NCBI RefSeq assembly: GCF_042648365.1
Contig: NZ_JBHRXI010000010.1
Location: 558,001 to 622,000, forward strand
Origin: Lutimaribacter_A marinistellae
GTDB taxonomy: Bacteria > Pseudomonadota > Alphaproteobacteria > Rhodobacterales > Rhodobacteraceae
DNA length: 64,000 nucleotides
Direction of reading: 5' to 3'
Below the pieces are notes generated by a model, which saw only the letters and a list, made by a program, of their open reading frames with translations, was not told the DNA's origin and did not search any database. Both the position numbers and the translations under genes were made by a program. Shown here in pieces: positions 61,492 through 64,000 of this stretch; the first letter of the stretch is position 1, and the number at the start of each line of letters is the position of its first letter.

Positions 61492-62606
61492 TGATCGTCG
61501 TCACGCATCTGCTGGGTACCGGGCATCTTGCCCGCGCGCTGGTGCTTGGCCGGGCCTTCTCCGAAGCGGGCCATTCGGTCACCGTCGTCTCGGGCGGGTT
61601 CCCCGCCCCGCAGCTGGCAATCGACGGCGTGGCACTGGTGCAACTGCCCCCGCTGCGCTCGGACGGGACGAATTTCTCGCGCCTGCTTGGCGAAGCCGGG
61701 GAGGCCGACAAAACACTCTTCGAGGCGCGTATTGCGGCGCTTCTCGACGCATTGCACGAGGTCGCGCCCGACCTGCTGATCACCGAACTCTACCCGTTCG
61801 GCCGCCGCGGCCTGCGCCACGAGTTCTCCGCCCTTCTCGAGGCTGCTTCGGCACGCTCTCCCCGCCCGGTCGTCCTTGCCTCGATCCGCGATATCCTCGC
61901 CCCGCCCTCACGCCCGGAAAAGGCCACCAAGGCCGCCGAAATCGTCACTCGATATTATGACGGGGTGCTGGTGCATTCCGACCCGTCGGTAACCCGGCTC
62001 GATGCCAGCTGGCCGACCCAAGGGCTGGAGGACAAGCTGCTCTATACCGGCTACGTCGCTCCGGCCCGGCCCTATCCGGTGCAGGATGGCACAGGCGAGA
62101 TCCTCGTCAGTGCGGGCGGCGGCCCCGTCGGGGTACCGATCTTTCGCGCGGCCATCGAGGCCGCCCGAAAGATCACCAACCGGCGCTGGCGCCTGTTGGT
62201 GGGCGGGACAGAGGCGGCGACGCTCATTAACATGCTGGCGCCGCTGGCCCGGGATCTGCCGGTGAAGATGGAACCCGCACGCCCCGATTTCCGTGGAATG
62301 CTCTGCAACGCTGCCTGTTCGGTCAGCATGTGCGGCTACAACACGGCGCTCGACATCCTGCAAACGGGGGTGCCGGCCGTCATGGTGCCGTTCGACGATG
62401 GCAAGGAGATCGAGCAGAGCCTGCGCGCCGAAAGCCTCGCCCATCTTGACGCGGTCGAGGTTCTGCCGACCGCAGACCTGGACGGCGACACGCTTGCCGC
62501 TGCTGTCGACCGCGCCATGCAAGGCGGACGACGCGCCGCTTCGACCCTGCAGATGGACGGGGCGCGACGTTCTGTCGAGATCGCGGAACGGATGGTCGGG
62601 CAATGA
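61482..62606 (+). CDS. Glycosyltransferase, MurG/GT28-like (paralogue)
   Basis: A 374-residue GT-B protein with VMIVVTHLLGTGHLARALVL at the start and SMCGYNTALDILQTGVPAVM in the donor domain, the same architecture as the first gene of the operon. ILVSAGGGPVGVPIFRAAIE is the glycine-rich nucleotide loop. The start overlaps the phosphatase gene by ten bases and its stop overlaps the deacetylase start by ATGA. The pair of related enzymes may act on two positions of one glycan, or on successive intermediates. Confidence 0.82.
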   Translation: MRVMIVVTHLLGTGHLARALVLGRAFSEAGHSVTVVSGGFPAPQLAIDGVALVQLPPLRSDGTNFSRLLGEAGEADKTLFEARIAALLDALHEVAPDLLITELYPFGRRGLRHEFSALLEAASARSPRPVVLASIRDILAPPSRPEKATKAAEIVTRYYDGVLVHSDPSVTRLDASWPTQGLEDKLLYTGYVAPARPYPVQDGTGEILVSAGGGPVGVPIFRAAIEAARKITNRRWRLLVGGTEAATLINMLAPLARDLPVKMEPARPDFRGMLCNAACSVSMCGYNTALDILQTGVPAVMVPFDDGKEIEQSLRAESLAHLDAVEVLPTADLDGDTLAAAVDRAMQGGRRAASTLQMDGARRSVEIAERMVGQ

Positions 62607-63379
62607 GTGTTGATTGGACGGCCCTCGACCGGGAACTGGCGCAGTGGCAATCCGATAGCCGGACCATTCCCCTGTGGTGGCGGGATGACGATGCCGTCGC
62701 CGTCACCCGCGCGCTCGAGCGTTTGGCGACGTTATCGGCACGGCTGAACCTGCCGGTGCACCTCGCGGTGATCCCCGCCGGGGCCGAGCCGGAGCTTGCC
62801 GATTTCGTCCACGCCACAGAACACCTGATCCCGGTTCAACACGGCTGGTCCCACGCGAACCACGCGACCGGAGGCCGGAAAAAGGCCGAACTGGGCGCAG
62901 ATCGTCCGACGAGTGAAGTGCTGCGCGAGCTCGGACAGGGACATGAGCGGATGAAAACCCTGTTCGGCAAGCGGTTTAGCCCGATGCTGGTGCCGCCATG
63001 GAACCGTATCGCGCCCGAAGTGGTCGAGGGCTTGCCGCGTCTCGGGTTCTCCCATCTTTCGACCTACACACCCCGTGCCGCCCGATTGGCCGCGCCGGGA
63101 CTGGTTCAGGTCAACACCCATATCGACCCCATCGACTGGAAGGGCACCCGCGGGCTGGTCCCGCCAGACCGGGTTATCGCGGGCCTTGTCTCGACACTCG
63201 AAGACCGGCGCAGCGGAAAGACCGACCCCGAGGAGCCGCTGGGGCTACTGACACATCACCTTGTACATGACGAGGCGATCTGGGATTTCACCGGAGCCCT
63301 GCTGGAGCGGCTGCTCACCGGTCCGGCGCGGCCCTGGACGATACCCGCATCGCAAACCGACAAAAGGACACCCGAATGA
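62603..63379 (+). CDS. Polysaccharide deacetylase family protein
   Basis: A 258-residue protein related to carbohydrate-esterase-4 NodB-type deacetylases. It keeps acidic motif 1 as PLWWRDDDAV and the metal-ligand His pair in QHGWSHANH. VPPWNRIAPEVVEGLPRLG is the motif-3-like arm of the active site. There is no signal peptide, so it should act in the cytoplasm on a soluble or lipid-linked sugar, unlike secreted peptidoglycan deacetylases. N-deacetylation of a HexNAc unit made by a GT in the operon is plausible. ATGA overlaps on both sides. Confidence 0.85.
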   Translation: MSVDWTALDRELAQWQSDSRTIPLWWRDDDAVAVTRALERLATLSARLNLPVHLAVIPAGAEPELADFVHATEHLIPVQHGWSHANHATGGRKKAELGADRPTSEVLRELGQGHERMKTLFGKRFSPMLVPPWNRIAPEVVEGLPRLGFSHLSTYTPRAARLAAPGLVQVNTHIDPIDWKGTRGLVPPDRVIAGLVSTLEDRRSGKTDPEEPLGLLTHHLVHDEAIWDFTGALLERLLTGPARPWTIPASQTDKRTPE

Positions 63380-63852
63380 GCCGACTGGATTCGATGCTGC
63401 GCCGCCTGACCGCCCAGCGCGACGGGCTGAACTGGGCCGCCGAGCAGGTCGCCGATCTTGCGGGCGACGTGCTGGACATGGGCCTTGGCAATGGCCGGAC
63501 GTATGACCATCTGCGCGAAATCCTGCCCGACCGGCGCATTCGCGTGATGGACAGGGTGCTGCAATGCCACCCCTCCTGCATCCCGCCCGAACAGGATTTC
63601 CTGATGGGCGAGGCGGAACCGATGCTGGCACGACTGGCCGGGGAAAGCGCGCGTTTCGCGCTGGCGCATTACGATTTCGGCAGCGGAATCAAGGCCGACG
63701 ATGTGGCCGAGGCAGCCCGGCTCAGCCCCGCCATCGCCAAGGTGATGGCACCGGGCGGGCTTATCGTCTCGGGCCAGCCGCTGATCGGGTTCGAACAGAT
63801 CACCGGCCCCGACAGCATCGCGCCCGACCGGTACCTGTTCTACCGCGCCTGA
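63376..63852 (+). CDS. Small class I SAM-dependent methyltransferase (glycan operon)
   Basis: A 158-residue paralogue of the protein at 47834-48355: VLDMGLGNGRTYDHL is the SAM loop, RVMDRVLQCHPSCIPP follows as motif II, and the chain ends DRYLFYRA. In this operon it may methylate a sugar or the group freed by the deacetylase. It overlaps the deacetylase by ATGA and ends the operon, converging on the phnM-like gene seven bases away. Confidence 0.82.
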   Translation: MSRLDSMLRRLTAQRDGLNWAAEQVADLAGDVLDMGLGNGRTYDHLREILPDRRIRVMDRVLQCHPSCIPPEQDFLMGEAEPMLARLAGESARFALAHYDFGSGIKADDVAEAARLSPAIAKVMAPGGLIVSGQPLIGFEQITGPDSIAPDRYLFYRA

Positions 63853-63858
63853 CCCGCG

Positions 63859-64000
63859 TCACGCCACCCGCAGGCCGCGCGACCAGACCGCGCGCAGCGC
63901 GGGTACGCCTGCACGCAGGCGAAAGCGCAACAGGTCCGCCCGCGCGCCCGGGTGCAGCATCCCGCGATCGCCCAGCCCCACTGCCTGAGCCGGCGCCCGC
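63859..64000 (-). CDS. phnM: Probable PhnM, 3' end (runs off window)
   Basis: Only the last 46 codons are inside the window. They read AVGLGDRGMLHPGARADLLR and then GVPALRAVWSRGLRVA, the C-terminal end of an amidohydrolase, and the RAVW..G.RVA ending matches alpha-D-ribose 1-methylphosphonate 5-triphosphate diphosphatase (PhnM) of the C-P lyase pathway. PhnM hydrolyses the triphosphate to give phosphoribosyl phosphonate. The rest of the phn operon would lie beyond the window. Another amidohydrolase (deaminase or dihydroorotase-like) is possible. Confidence 0.65.
   Translation of the reverse strand, partial: RAPAQAVGLGDRGMLHPGARADLLRFRLRAGVPALRAVWSRGLRVA

Overview
This window is a high-GC alphaproteobacterial chromosome segment, most likely from the Rhodobacterales (Roseobacter group). 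The evidence is the irr / fabA-fabB-fabI neighbourhood, miaB near a PhoH gene, a single-chain indolepyruvate:ferredoxin oxidoreductase beside an Lrp regulator, pcaD-pcaB, a glycine-betaine-type demethylation cluster, and palindromic intergenic repeats that abut stop codons. I saw no rRNA, tRNA, CRISPR array, transposase, prophage or replication origin. Gene density is high and many junctions are ATGA overlaps.

Layout. 1-5.9 kb: 5' part of a PhoH-family gene, a small lipoprotein and an OmpA-like protein sharing one N-terminal domain, a small secreted protein, miaB, a glycosyltransferase-2-like protein, a PhyH dioxygenase and the Fur-family regulator irr. 6-10.1 kb: fabA-fabB-fabI, with a damaged radical-SAM gene lodged between fabA and fabB. 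10.1-20 kb: an FKBP-type isomerase, a haloacid dehalogenase with a 24-bp in-frame tandem duplication, a hydrolase, a Thr/Ser dehydratase-like enzyme, pcaD, pcaB, an MFS transporter, a Zn-alcohol dehydrogenase, an enolase-superfamily dehydratase, and an ArsR regulator with the two-cysteine pattern of sulfane-sulfur sensors (BigR/SqrR).

20-33 kb is the most unusual part. An ABC-exporter-like protein with a badly degenerate ATPase domain carries a C-terminal cyclic-nucleotide-binding domain. It lies beside a minus-strand gene set encoding a secreted LysM/FecR/Ig-like protein, a 1620-residue secreted protein with 15 PKD repeats, and a transmembrane class III adenylate cyclase with intact catalytic residues. 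I propose these form an envelope-sensing cAMP module in which the cyclic-nucleotide-binding ABC-like protein is a possible effector.

33-48.4 kb: Lrp and the 1132-residue indolepyruvate oxidoreductase; a GNAT; a TetR-controlled quaternary-amine operon (DMGDH-like, MttB-like, TetR, FAD oxidase); a DUF2092 protein with a proline-rich peptidoglycan-binding partner; a GST; ackA; a small methyltransferase. 48.5-57 kb: an oligopeptide-type ABC operon (fused dual ATPase, binding protein, two permeases), a hairpin-rich convergent intergenic region and a large MscS channel. 57.3-63.9 kb: a tightly overlapping seven-gene glycan operon (four glycosyltransferases, a histidine phosphatase, a polysaccharide deacetylase, a methyltransferase) of unknown product. 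The window ends in the 3' end of a probable phnM on the opposite strand.

All calls come from reading sequence and protein motifs; no database searches were run.
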